NCBI RefSeq assembly: GCF_016808335.1
Contig: NC_053148.1
Coordinates: 15,900,433 to 15,964,432 of the forward strand
Reading direction: 5' to 3'
DNA from: Panicum virgatum
Taxonomy: Eukaryota > Streptophyta > Magnoliopsida > Poales > Poaceae
DNA length: 64,000 nt
Under the pieces are notes generated by a model. It worked only from the letters and a program-made list of their open reading frames with translations, searched no databases and was not told the DNA's origin. Positions 1-9,535 of this stretch are shown piece by piece. The position numbers and the translations under genes are program-made. Every line of letters begins with the position of its first letter. Position 1 is the stretch's first letter.

Positions 1-210
1 GTAAATTCGAGAAACTAGTCTAATGAGATATTTGACCACACGATTAGAGGATGGTTACTGTAGCAGATTACGAATTAATTAAATTTATTAGATTCGTTGC
101 GTTAAATTGCACTCATATGTGAAAATATTTTACAAATAGAATACCTTTAGTATTGCATGCATATAAGATTTGTTTTTTATAAAAAAATTTTAAGCTATCA
201 AACATAGCCC
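1..210. mobile_element. 3' part of a Tourist-like MITE, cut by the window edge
   Basis: The stretch follows the same order of sequence as the 3' half of the complete MITE at 47132-47453: a segment around 'gaccacacgattaga', then 'ggttactgtag', an AT-rich spacer and an end resembling 'caaacagggcc' (here 'caaacatagccc'). The 5' half lies outside the window and no coding potential is seen. It is probably a diverged member of the same PIF/Harbinger-type non-autonomous family. The right end is approximate. Confidence 0.5.
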
Positions 211-424
211 TTGTAGCAGGAACTTACCTCGAGCAACGGGTCACCCGGACCATCCGTCGTTGGCAGGGGATGGATGCGCAGGCTTTTAAATTGGCGCGTG
301 TCTCGGTGGCGTAGGCTTCTAGGCCTCGAGTGTACTCCCTCCGTACCCATAATTCTTGACGTTCTAGCCTACATGCGCGTTTTCTCAAAAGTTGACGTTC
401 TGGCCGCGCGGGAGACTGGTTTGA

Positions 425-1026
425 CGTGATTGCCCGTGTCCATTCGGTTCCACTCCCGCATATGTCCGCTCCACTCCTGCATGGCAGTAGCATTGATATC
501 GCGCGTGGGCCGGCTCTCCTCGTTTCTCTCCTGCGCGCATTGATCGTGCGCCTCCCTCGCGCTCCGTCTCCACGCGCAGCCAGGAATATCCCTCGCTCCA
601 TCTCATTTGGCCAAGCGCCGCCATGGATTCTAGCCGGAAGCTCGATCTGGTGTCCGCAGACTCGGATGAGACGTTCGCCGAGGACGTGTTCGTCGCGGAC
701 TCCGTCCTGGAAGGTCGCGGACTCCGTCGAGTTGGTGCTGGCCTCCGTCGAGCTCGTCGCGGACTCCGTTCTGGAGGTCGCCGACTCCGTCGAGTCACCG
801 CCGTCGTCATCAACTTCATCGATGCCGCCGCCGTCGTCTTCGAGCGCCGGCAAGGGTGCGGTGCCGTCGTCATCTACAACATGTTCTACTTACCGATCGA
901 AAAGCAAGGAAGCAAGGATGCAAGGAAACAAGAAAGCAAAGAAGCAAGAAAAGAAGCAAACTTACCGATGTCCTCCAGTAGAGGCTCGTTGAGGTCCAGT
1001 ACAGGCACGTTTAGATCGAAGGCCAT
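425..1026 (-). pseudogene. N-terminal remnant of a DLN-rich, probably mariner-like transposase gene
   Basis: On the minus strand an ATG at 1024-1026 opens a 61-nt exon encoding MAFDLNVPVLDLNEPLLEDI, with two DLN-x-P motifs. It ends at a GTAAGT donor (intron 874-965, pyrimidine-rich, TTGTAG acceptor). The second exon continues in frame from 873 with an acidic Asp/Gly/Glu segment and four imperfect Ser-Thr-Glu-Ser-Ala repeats. The frame stays open to 224 but real coding probably stops near the inverted repeat. DLN-rich N termini occur, as I recall, in plant mariner-like transposases, which fits the Stowaway-type ends; this is inference. The catalytic region is absent. The plus-strand frames across the same bases are shadows of the repeat. 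Confidence 0.45.
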
Positions 1027-1058
1027 TTGTGCGGGTGTTTTGTTTCTGTTGCAATCAG

Positions 1059-1655
1059 GGTTCACCAAACCGGCCGGAACCGGTCCGGTTACCGCGGTTA
1101 CCGGTCTAACCGGCCCGGACCGGTTCCGGTTCCGGCCGGTTTTAAACCGGCCCAAATTCAAATTTTAAATTTTAATTCTAAAAAATGGAAAAATCCCAAA
1201 AAAATCTTAAAAATACTTCAAGTTGCAACGAATTTAATGATGTCAAATTTTTTCAAATATTCGTTCATTTAGTATACTTTGCGAGCATTTGAAGTTAAAC
1301 AAAAAAAATGTGCATACAAAAATATACAAATACAATGTAAAAGTAGTAAAAAAAAGGGTTGGAAGGTTCATTTAGGCTAAAACATGTTATACAAATATTC
1401 ATTTAGTATACTTTGCGGATATTTGAATTTAAACAAAAAAAGAAAAAAAAATTGAATTTAGCGGGTTACCAGTCAAACCGACCGGTTACCAGTCAAACCG
1501 ACCGATAACCGATCAAACCGGACCGATAAACCGGTCTAACCGGCCGGTTAGCCGTTCGAAACCGGTATAACTGCGGGTTTTGAATTCGAATTTGAGTTTG
1601 ACCGGTTTTTACCGGTAACCGGTCAAACCGGACCGGTTAGCCGAAACCGGGCGCC
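1059..1655. repeat. ACCGGT/CCGGTT-rich foldback repeat
   Basis: Both flanks are built from dozens of ACCGG/CCGGTT words (about 1068-1155 and 1460-1655). They surround an A/T-rich core (about 1156-1455) that itself repeats a 'tagtatactttgcg.atttga' phrase near 1270 and 1396. The right flank in reverse complement resembles the left flank, including 'caaattcaaattttaaa' against 'ttgaattcgaatttgag', so the unit can fold back. It sits between the presumed promoter end and the first exon of the mariner-type element, so it is probably a separate insertion. No target duplication was identified. Confidence 0.55.
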
Positions 1656-1738
1656 GGCGGTTCGGTCCAAACGGTCAGATAAAAAAACTTGCAATCCGGC
1701 CAGGCGTATAAATATACGGACCCAATCGTCGTCCAAGC

Positions 1739-1883
1739 CGAAAACAAGGAGTGGCACCAAAAACTTCCAGCGAAAACGCGAGCGCGAAAACATCCACCGA
1801 GCAAAAATCGCGAAAACAAGGAGCGGCAAAACGTCCAGCGAGCGCCACACCGAAAACGTGAGCGCGAACGGCAAAAATCGCAG
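1739..1883. repeat. Diverged 72-bp tandem duplication
   Basis: The phrase CGAAAACAAGGAGTGGCA at 1739 recurs as CGAAAACAAGGAGCGGCA at 1811. Both copies continue with a 'cagcga' word, a 'gcgagcgcgaa'-like word and end in GCAAAAATCG. The copies differ by several substitutions and small shifts, so the duplication is old. It lies between the foldback repeat and the tRNA-like stretch. Confidence 0.6.
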
Positions 1884-1948
1884 TTCCAGCGACAGCCCAG
1901 CACAGAGCCATGCAGTCCCATGAAAAACCCAAGCTTCAAAAAATTTTG

Positions 1949-2022
1949 AGGCCGCGGGGAATCGAACCTGCGCCACGCCGGTGACAGCAGCCACCACGCT
2001 GAGCTAGCCAGTCCGCCCTTGG
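1949..2022 (-). repeat. tRNA-like sequence, possible SINE head or tRNA pseudogene
   Basis: On the minus strand the stretch contains TGGCTAGCTCAG, close to an RNA polymerase III A box, and about 41 nt later GGTTCGATTCC, a perfect B box. The spacing matches a tRNA. The arm flanking the B-box loop pairs at only two of five positions and no clean anticodon stem is visible, so a working tRNA is unlikely. A tRNA-derived SINE head or tRNA pseudogene fits better. No SINE tail or flanking duplication was defined. Confidence 0.45.
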
Positions 2023-2231
2023 TTTGTTTCTCGGGTGAAGCATACCGTAACTACATTTAATAGGGGTAGACAGGGAAAAATTACCTCTAATTAATGACTC
2101 CTTGGTTACCACAATCATGTCCTAAACGTCAAGAATTGTGGGTATGGAGGGAGTAAGGAGTTGCTCGGCGTGCGCCCGTGCACGTGGAGTGCTTGGGGGC
2201 AGAGTTATTGGATTCTAGCCATTTCACCTAA

Positions 2232-2466
2232 GAGGGTGTTTAGTTGGTGAAAAAGATTCGATTTTGACACTGTACCAATTTCGTTGTTATTTGACAATTA
2301 ATGTTTAATCATGGTCTAACTAGATTTAAAAGATTCGTCTCGTCCTAATCAGTTAAACTGTGTAATTAGTTATTTTTTCCAACTACATTTAATACTCCAT
2401 GCATGTGTCCGAAGATTTGATACGACGGGTACTCTAGGATTTTTTTTTTGGAATCTGAACGGGGCC
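2232..2466. mobile_element. Tourist-like MITE with TAA target duplication
   Basis: The 235-bp element starts GAGGGTGTTTAGTTGG and ends GAACGGGGCC, imperfect inverted ends of the GGGCC-GTTTGG class. It is flanked on both sides by TAA (2229-2231, 2467-2469). The interior has the usual family words 'attagttat' and 'aatactccatgcatg'. It has no coding capacity and is probably mobilised in trans by PIF/Harbinger transposase. Confidence 0.65.
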
Positions 2467-2483
2467 TAAACTTTTGTAATTAG

Positions 2484-2800
2484 AGTCCGATTAGTTTCCA
2501 GAAAAAATTTTTGCGCTACATTAACTTCAAATATTTAATCACTAATTAGAAATATTAAATATGAATAACTGATAAAACTCATTCTATAACCTCATGTGAA
2601 ATCACGAGACGAATCTTTTAAATCTAATTCGACAATGATTGGACAATATCATGCTACAGTAACTAATCTCTAATGATGGATTAATTAGACTTAATAGATT
2701 CATCTTACGATTTTCCATCCATCTGTGTAATTAGTTTTATAATTAGTCTATATTTAATACTCATAATTAGTCTTTATTTAATACCCATCCGTCCTGGGTA
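2484..2800. mobile_element. Degenerate Tourist-like MITE
   Basis: The stretch carries family words shared with the MITEs at 6446-6777 and 47132-47453: 'atcacgagacgaatct', 'gctacagtaact' and 'taattagtttta'. A repeated 'ataattagtct.tatttaatac' phrase lies near its right end (about 2740-2790). Terminal repeats and target duplication are not clear, so the limits are approximate. Confidence 0.4.
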
Positions 2801-3429
2801 GAGAAGAGCGTAAGCCTGATTAATATGGTTAATAGACCCTAGATACAAATACAAGAACTAAATTATATAACAATAACTTTTTATTACCTACAAGATATTG
2901 TTTAATTTATACTTTACCTTCTTTTTTTATTCACCTTCACATCGTAATCCTACTTGAACCCAAGTCTGCCTAAGTGCTCGTGCTCAGCTTGTTGCTCTCA
3001 TTATAGATGGCAAATGGGCCAGCGCGGTATGACCCGATCCTAACCCTACCTGATGAGGATATACCAACGGTTAATCAAGATATACATAAGTAAGTGTATG
3101 AAGGGCCAATTACACGTAGCCGTGCAAAGCTACTCCAAAAAGAGGTGACCTCATTCTTAGCTAAAATTAACTTTAATATACATGAAAATATATACTACCC
3201 AAAAATTCTACATTGATGTTGCTTAGGTACTCATATGAAGAAATGGATCAGATCGGACCAACCCGATCGTTCCAAGCCAGTTCAAACCAACCCGATCGGG
3301 CCAATCCTGTTCGGACCACCAGTTCGGACCATCAAAAGAAGCAACCATAACTTTTGATTTCCGATAGATATGAAGGCCCATAAGTACTCTTTGGAATTCT
3401 TATCAAGTCTAATTTCCAACCCAGCAAAT

Positions 3430-4195
3430 CTCACATCGTTTTGACTTTCCAACAAAGAGTTATTAACAAAACATTGAAGACTAGTCATAAGGTCAAGAGT
3501 CTGCTCGAGGATTTATCTTTGCTCAACTTCCCCTGCAAGACTGTACCATTATTCAATGTTTCACAGTGCATGCTGCACATGCTTAGAAAGCTTGTCAAGT
3601 CTAGTTTCACAACCAACAAACGGCTTATCGTTCCGACTTCCGAGCAGGGAGAAATGATCATTTTACTGAAGACTGCGCAGAAGCCCAGAAGATGCGCAGG
3701 AATTGAAGACCATCTTGTGAATGCTTCACCAGTTGGCCTTCCACCTTCCAATGTGGAGACTTTAGTTCATACCTACCTAGGAGGGTTATTTCTAGTATAA
3801 ATATCCCCTATGTGTACTTAGAAAATAACTTTTGATGAGAGATGGTATTGCAGCCACGCTACTGAGTGTCTTACACACCTTTGTTCTTGAGAGTTCTTCC
3901 TGCACTTGTGAGGAAGATCTCTCTGAGGTTCCCTACTTTGTGCTCAACAGTTGCCAGTTTGGTTGCGCCGTTTTGTGTGGATTAGTCCCGGTTTGTGGTT
4001 CTGTGATCGTTCGGAGATCGAGTCGAAGTCCTCAAGGTTTCAGTGTCTCTCTCTCCCCGTCGCTTGGTCGCACCAACCTTGGTAGGTATAAAGCTATTTA
4101 CCCGCTGTTCGCAAGCAAGTTATCCTTGTTCTTGAACCTACTATCGTGAAGATCGGGTCATCCTTGTGCCGGATTATATCGGCACCTATCACTAC
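3430..4195 (+). repeat. LTR-like fragment with TATA box, nested in the hAT-like element
   Basis: A 'agtataaatatcccc' TATA-like motif at about 3795 is followed by a leader-like, stop-rich, pyrimidine-rich stretch ending near 'gtgaagatcgggtcatcc', a composition I associate with U3-R-U5 of grass LTR elements. No TG...CA borders, primer site or duplication were found. Frames of 119 and 105 codons here show no recognisable domain. Confidence 0.3.
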
Positions 4196-4850
4196 CTGAC
4201 ACGGCACGATTAGGCACACCACGACTAGGCACGATAGCGTAGTCGTGCCGTGCCGTGCCGTGCCTGTACTCTAACCCAGCCACGACAAGATGGAGGCTTG
4301 ACCGTGCCGGCCCAACCCGACTAACCCACAGGCATGCCAGCCCAGCGAGCCCATTGACCATGTGCGCGCCGCCGCCGCTCGCCCGCCGCCCTGCACGTGC
4401 GTGCCGCAGCCGCTCGTCGGCCGCCTTGCACGTGCGCGCCGGCTGCCCCTGCATGCGCGCAGCCGCTCGCCGGCCGCCTCAGCCTGCGCATGCCACTGCC
4501 GCTCGTCGGTGCCTCCCTAGACTGTGCACGCCGCCCCCACTCACCGGCCTCCCCAGCCTGCACTCGGGCGCCGCGGCTCGCCGGGCGCCTCAGCCTGCGC
4601 ATGCCACCGCTGCTCGCAGGCCGCCTCAGCCTGCGCATGGCACCGCCGCTCGTTGGTAGCCCCCACACGCGCGCCGCTCACTCGGCTGGTAGGGGCGGTG
4701 TGGAGAGAGAGATCCATAGAGGGGGAGCGTGGAAGGGAGGGAGCATAAGACTCGGAGTGGGGGAGCGTGGAAGTGGAACAATGAAAGGGAGAGAACTCAG
4801 TGAGGGTGAGATGGCCGGATGGGGATTAGAGATTTAGGGTTGGGTGAGGA
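4196..4850. repeat. GC-rich low-complexity block with CGTGC array
   Basis: It begins with a short tandem array of CGTGC (about 4244-4264), then a Cys/Arg/Ala-coding GC-rich region full of 'gcctcagcctgcgcatgcc' repeats (about 4480-4640) and a GA-rich stretch to 4850. Several overlapping long frames exist on both strands, as expected from composition alone. I see no real gene. Confidence 0.5.
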
Positions 4851-5366
4851 AGTATGGGATATTAAAGGGCCAAATTGTGCTAGGAACAAAATTAGTCGTA
4901 CCTGGTCGGGTCTGGCCCGTTAGTTGTGTGGTGTCCGGGTCGGCACTATGAGTCCAATCCCAACCCCGACACGACCCGATCCATCGGGTCGGGTCGACAG
5001 TGACCCTATTGTTCGTGGGTGGGGCTGGGTTAGGGTCGGGTTTTTTCGTGTCTTCCTCGTGCGGCCCACTGGACCCAGCCCATTTGGCCATCTATAGCTT
5101 GTATAAGATCAGGCTATCTTCCCTCTTCTTCCTTCTCTCCTCCATAGCAAAAAATTATGAGTGGCTTGACCATAAGCTCACTATTGTACCTACTCTAAGA
5201 TCAGTCTTAGTATACAATTTTATTGCACTGCTAGTACAATTGAAGATTTGATAACTGTATTTATTTATTACTATACGGATAAAACTCTTCTGTCATACGA
5301 CTACTCATTTCTCTCTCCTCACAATCTCCTCATCACCTCGCCAAGCAAGCCAATATTTTTGCTCAT

Positions 5367-6430
5367 GGGGCATGTTTGGGAGCACTTCACTCCACTCCAC
5401 CAACTTCACTCCATAAATTCCACTCCACTCAACTACTTGCAGTCTATTCTGTAGCTCCACTCCACAAATCTAAAAGGTCAGCCCAGCTCCTTCCACCCCG
5501 CCAGCCCAGCAGATCGTCTCGGCCCATCTAAACTCCTCTCACTTCCACACGGGCACAGCTTGTCAGGTAATTCTTCTACCTCTGAACCACCTTTCCTCTT
5601 CCTCCTCCCTGGTTGTGCGGCTGTGGCAATCGTGAGACGCGACGGCGGTGGCGGCGGCAGCGAGCCCATGACGGAGGCGCGCGCGAGCTCCGAGCGGCGG
5701 TGGGGAGCACCTGCGGAGGCCGCGAGCCCAGGGGCGGCGGCAATCATGGGCCCCAGCGGCGGCAGCGGCGAGCCCACGGCGGAGGTGGATGCAAGCCTCG
5801 GCGGCGCGAGCTTCGGGCGGCACGAGCTCCGGGCGGCGGCTGGGAGCCCTTGCGGAGGCCACGAGCCCTGGGAGTGGCGGCGAGGCGAACCGTGGCGGGG
5901 GCAGGGCGGCGGCGAGCCCTTGTGGTGCGAGCTCCGGGCGGCAGCGGGGTGAAACACAGCGAGGGTGGGGTGAGTCCCTGCGGCGCGAGCTCCGGGCGGT
6001 GGCGGGGCGAAACGTGGCGTGGGAAGGGCGAGCCGCGGCGGGGCGGCGGTGAGCCCCGGCGGCGCGAGCTCCGGGCGGCGGCGAGGAGCACGGCTCGGTG
6101 GCAGGGGCAGGGTGAGACGCGGCGGGGGCGGCGGTGAGCCCCGGCGGCGCGAACTCCTGGCGGCGGCGGGGAGCACTGCTGTGGGGTGGGGACTGTTGAC
6201 TTCCTCTATTTTTGTGTGAAAGGGTATGAGAAAGTTGTGTAACCAGTGGTACGTGGGTACTACAACTTCACCAGCTCCGAAAATTGGTGGAGCACCTCTT
6301 GTGGAGCTCCTAAAAAACCTAGAGTGGAGCTAATATTTGCTGGAGTGAAGTGGAGCTGGTTCACCTGTTTGGATTTTTTTTTCATGGAGTGGAGTGGTTT
6401 ATGGTGGAGCAGAGCTCTTCCAAACACCCC
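5367..6430. mobile_element. TIR element with a GC-rich core
   Basis: The left end begins GGGGCATGTTTGGGAGC and the right end in reverse complement begins GGGGTGTTTGGAAGAGC. Both continue with repeated 'ctccactcca' words. The core (about 5480-6190) is a minisatellite-like GC-rich block built on 'gcgagctccgggcggc' units. No clean target duplication was found. The core could be a captured genic segment or an expanded repeat. The long frames on both strands lack domains and are treated as composition shadows. Confidence 0.5.
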
Positions 6431-6445
6431 TAGTATGGAATTTAA

Positions 6446-6777
6446 GGCCAGGTTTGGTTTTTTCAGTTTAAGTCATAAGTCTCGTCACATCGTATGTTTA
6501 AACACCAATTAAGAGTACTAAATATGGATTTATTATAAAACTAATTTTATAAGTCGCGACTTAATCACGAGACGAATCTAATAAGCCTAAATAGACCATA
6601 ATTTGACCACTGATTGCTACAGTAACCATCCGCCAATCGTACATTAATTATACTTATTAAATTTGTCTAGAGCTCTAATTGCAACTTATGCAATTAGTTT
6701 TATACTAAATTGGCATCTGAATATTTCAATTAACGTCCGTATATTTGACTGAGCAACTTAAAAAACCGAAGGAGGCC
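6446..6777. mobile_element. Tourist-like MITE with TAA duplication
   Basis: The element starts GGCCAGGTTTGGTTTTTT and its right end in reverse complement reads GGCCTCCTTCGGTTTTTT. It is flanked by TAA on both sides (6443-6445 and 6778-6780). The interior carries 'aatcacgagacgaatcta' and 'gctacagtaacc', shared with other MITEs in the window. It is 332 bp, non-coding, and lies 15 bp from the end of the preceding TIR element. Confidence 0.8.
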
Positions 6778-7246
6778 TAATATCGATGAAATTCTTCATC
6801 GAGACTGACATCTGCAGACAAACAGAGTATAATCTGTTAGGCTCCAAAAGACGGTTATTAAGTGATGACAGGACAGCATCAGGATGCTCAATTAGCTTGC
6901 TCCCGCTCTGTACTGTCGCGCAACATGCTTGTCCATTTCCGCCGAATCCAAAGCGTGCAATCAAGCAGCCAAGTACTGTTGCGGCAGTTGGCCTTGCAAG
7001 CGCTAGATGCCAATGCGCGGAGCTAGCTAGACGCTGCTTTTGGCTAAACAAGAGGTCCGTTTTGGCCCGTCGACCATGTGCCATGAATGACCGGTTCAGC
7101 ATCTTTCCCCTTGCAACTTTATTTTTTTTCCATAATGAAATATTTTAATATTCCAACCTCTGTATCACAATGTGAAATATCCAACTATTATTATAATAGA
7201 GAACCATGTATAAGGAGGAAAAATAATAAATTTAGTAAACAACTTA
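6778..7246. other. Spacer without supported gene
   Basis: A 120-codon plus-strand frame (6786-7148) and an overlapping minus frame exist, but neither shows a domain, a signal peptide or a sensible neighbour. The 3' part is AT-rich. I see no RNA gene or repeat unit here. Confidence 0.4.
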
Positions 7247-7487
7247 TCTATATCTATTACTAAAGCGAGTAAGGTTTCCACCAAAATTTTTTTGTTTGGT
7301 ACATTGATTTGGTCCGCCTATGTTATTGATAGGTGTGCCTTGATCCATCCCGTATGCGAGTCAGACAAATCCCTTCTGTCCACACTTCGATCACGTAGAT
7401 TCCTACAAAATTAACGCAAGGGCATCAATACATATCCGATACTTATACCAACTTTGTCCGTAGCAATGCACGGACATAATCGCCTAG
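7247..7487 (+). mobile_element. Short non-autonomous Helitron
   Basis: The element begins with TC after an A (7246) as TCTATATCTATTACTAAAGC. It ends with CTAG (7484-7487) before a T. A hairpin with GTCCGT/ACGGAC arms lies just upstream of the CTAG (about 7456-7475), as Helitrons require. Insertion between A and T without target duplication matches rolling-circle transposition. It is 241 bp and encodes no Rep/helicase. The same 3' motif ('ccgtagcaa.gcac') recurs at 8735-8764. Confidence 0.75.
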
Positions 7488-7603
7488 TTATAATAAACAA
7501 AGCCAATTACTAAACCTTCACCCTTTTTTTTTGCTAAGATCTCCATAGCCATGGACTCATGGTGCAGCGGACACGATTCGAAGAAGGCAGTACATGTTGG
7601 TAC

Positions 7604-8292
7604 TAGGAATGGTAATGTGAATATGGATATCCGAAATATCCAGTATCCGTATCCGCTTAAACATCAATACGGATATCCATATCCGTATTCGAAATTAATA
7701 TGGTAGTAAAGTGGATATATTCGAATTTGATTTTTATTGATTTTCTCTATTAGATTCCACATCCGTATTCGACAATATCCGACACTATGCAGATCCGTTT
7801 TCACTAAAACTATTTAAGAAGTTATATTAATTTCCCATAAGTAATATTATAAAATTTTATAATAAAGATATAAATTTACTTTTAGATATTCTTGTTTTAT
7901 TTATTTATTGGTGAAACTAAATTTATTTATATATTAATAATAAGTGTTTATATATTTACTAAAATATATTTTTATTTCAAGTTTTACCTTTTTATGTATT
8001 TATTTATTAAAAATTTGTTGATAAATAAGCTATTTTTGACTAGCTATCTTCGTTATATTGTTATACTTTAGTTTGTACATGTATAGCGATTCTGTATTCT
8101 AAAAACTACCAATAAAGAATATAGCTAAATGTTGTCTTATATATTGAGTAAGTATCCGAATCCGAATCTGAGATATCCGTTTTGCATTCATATTCGAGAA
8201 TATATGAATTAGTATCCCTATTCAATTTAAACTATAGTAAAATATGCTATCCAGATTCAATTTTACATGAATCCGATCTGCTTCCATCCTTA
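7604..8292. mobile_element. Non-autonomous hAT-like element
   Basis: The left end is TAGGAATGG and the right end in reverse complement is TAAGGATGG. Flanking 8-mers are GTTGGTAC (7596-7603) and GTTGACAC (8293-8300), six of eight matching, fitting an 8-bp hAT duplication. Subterminal regions are dense in 'atatccg/cggatat' words, possible transposase binding sites. The core is AT-rich and non-coding. The 3' half of a second copy lies at 46480-46833. Confidence 0.7.
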
Positions 8293-8689
8293 GTTGACAC
8301 AGTGACATGCAACTAGTGCACTGCAGCCTTGCACTGTTCAAGTCATTGTGGGATATTGATAGGCCGTTGTCCTCGAACTATATAGTATAGCAGATCTTGC
8401 TTTGGGTACTCTTGTGCCCCCACGTGTGAAGGCACTCGGAAAAATAGTTCAGTTTTGGTGGCTACCGTGTCTTTTATTACGTGGACATGCCTGATCTTTT
8501 TACCTATATTTTTTAAAACACGGACCGGTTTTACTAAACATTTTGATTTGATCCAACACATATCACTGACGGTGGATCCAAAGCATATATAAGGAGAACT
8601 GAACAACAAGAATACATCATGTTGTAACCTAAACGGAATCAAATACAATGAGAATGCAAAAATACAATAAAATCTGTGTCGAAGAAAAC
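8293..8689. other. Spacer without supported gene
   Basis: AT-rich unique-looking sequence. A 116-codon minus frame (8343-8693) has no recognisable domain and is hydrophobic by composition. Nothing else is supported. Confidence 0.35.
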
Positions 8690-8764
8690 TCATTTTAGAA
8701 AAAAAAATTAGCCACGACCCTTACAGAGGGTTTGACCGTAGCAACGCACATGCATTTTTGCTAG
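8690..8764 (+). mobile_element. 3' end of a second Helitron-like sequence
   Basis: The segment 'gaccgtagcaacgcacatgc' followed by 'atttttgctagt' matches the 3' signature of the Helitron at 7247-7487 and ends CTAG (8761-8764) before a T. The hairpin is weaker here. No TC 5' end could be tied to it, so only the 3' terminus is annotated. Confidence 0.4.
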
Positions 8765-9535
8765 TAGGATTTAAACATGAACACTATGAGAAACTATGCA
8801 ATCTTCTTATTAAAAAAAAAGAAACTATGCAATCTTCATTTTAAAAAATTACTCCTCACCAATAGAACGAGATCTTGTTAGCACATTAGTCACTTTTTAA
8901 CTAGCTATTTAGGCAGGGGGTAGGATTTGTTGTTACTGTGAGAGGAGGGGAGGGGATGGAGGCTTTCTTATGCCGCTGATTGTGGAGGGGAATATAGACC
9001 TATTCATTTATCGGGAGTAAAAAGGATCCGATGTTTTTTCTTCATCTCGAATTGGATCTGACTACAGGATCGGATCAGTGGTCCAAACATGACCCACATG
9101 GCCGGGTCGGGTAAAATTTGGTATTTTATGTATAATTTTTTAATCGGATCAGATTTCATGTTTAAAAATCAATTTATGCCATGTTCAATTTTGTGGCGGG
9201 TCACAAATTTCAGCATTAGTCCAGCCTCGTATTAGTCGGGTCGGGTCAGATTTTTTTCAAGCAGATCGGATCAAGTTTGTGAGGCCAGGCGGCCATAATC
9301 TGGTACAGGCTTATGATTATCCGGAGACCAAGAGGGAATTCACCAAGAGGAGACGATAATTGCAGCGGGCCATGTCTCCTTTGGTTATTGGTTAGTCTTC
9401 CAAATTTGCAAGCGCCCACGCGAATCTCCTTTGCAAGCACTAGAGATGGAGTGAACGGAACCATGCAGACCCATCTTTTATCACCAACAACATATATGTA
9501 AGGTTTAATTTAGATTATGTTCCTGCCACCTTAAT
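8765..9535. repeat. Spacer with degenerate GGATCGGATC-rich repeat
   Basis: Between about 9005 and 9290 the words 'ggatcggatc', 'gggtcgggt' and their complements recur on both strands around an AT-rich core, the style of an old hAT-like non-autonomous element. Terminal repeats and duplication were not resolved. The remainder (9290-9535) shows nothing supported. Confidence 0.3.

Larger units (their letters stand above)
335..2153. mobile_element. Stowaway/mariner-type element with long inverted ends and TA duplication
   Basis: The left end begins CTCCCTCCGTACCCATAATT and the right end, read on the minus strand, begins CTCCCTCCATACCCACAATT. Similarity continues through TTGACGTT, giving about 30 bp of inverted repeat. 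Both ends are flanked by TA (333-334 and 2154-2155), the Stowaway/mariner target duplication. At about 1.8 kb it is far longer than a usual Stowaway MITE (under about 0.5 kb). The interior holds a minus-strand DLN-rich exon pair, an ACCGGT-rich foldback, a 72-bp duplication and a tRNA-like stretch. The simplest reading is a deletion derivative of a mariner-like element with later insertions. No catalytic transposase domain is present. Confidence 0.8.
3002..5096. mobile_element. hAT-like element with TATAGATGGC inverted ends
   Basis: The left end reads TATAGATGGCAAATGGGC and the right end in reverse complement reads TATAGATGGCCAAATGGGCT, identical apart from one gap over about 18 bp. Flanking 8-mers GCTCTCAT (2994-3001) and GCTTGTAT (5097-5104) match at five of eight positions, compatible with a decayed 8-bp hAT duplication. 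Subterminal segments at both ends are rich in GACCCGA/GGGTCGG words. No transposase is visible. The interior holds an LTR-like stretch (3430-4195) and a GC-rich block (4196-4850). Confidence 0.5.

Noticed and set aside
1949..2022. Functional tRNA gene
   Set aside because: A and B boxes present, but the T arm pairs at only two of five positions and no anticodon arm is evident.
4255..4837. Overlapping long plus and minus frames
   Set aside because: GC-rich, repetitive sequence gives open frames in several phases; no domain, and the composition explains them.
5478..6219. Six or more long frames of 85-232 codons
   Set aside because: All are readings of one GC-rich minisatellite-like block; Arg/Ala/Gly/Pro composition only.
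6786..7148. 120-codon plus-strand frame
   Set aside because: No recognisable domain, no paralogue or context, in a transposon-rich spacer.
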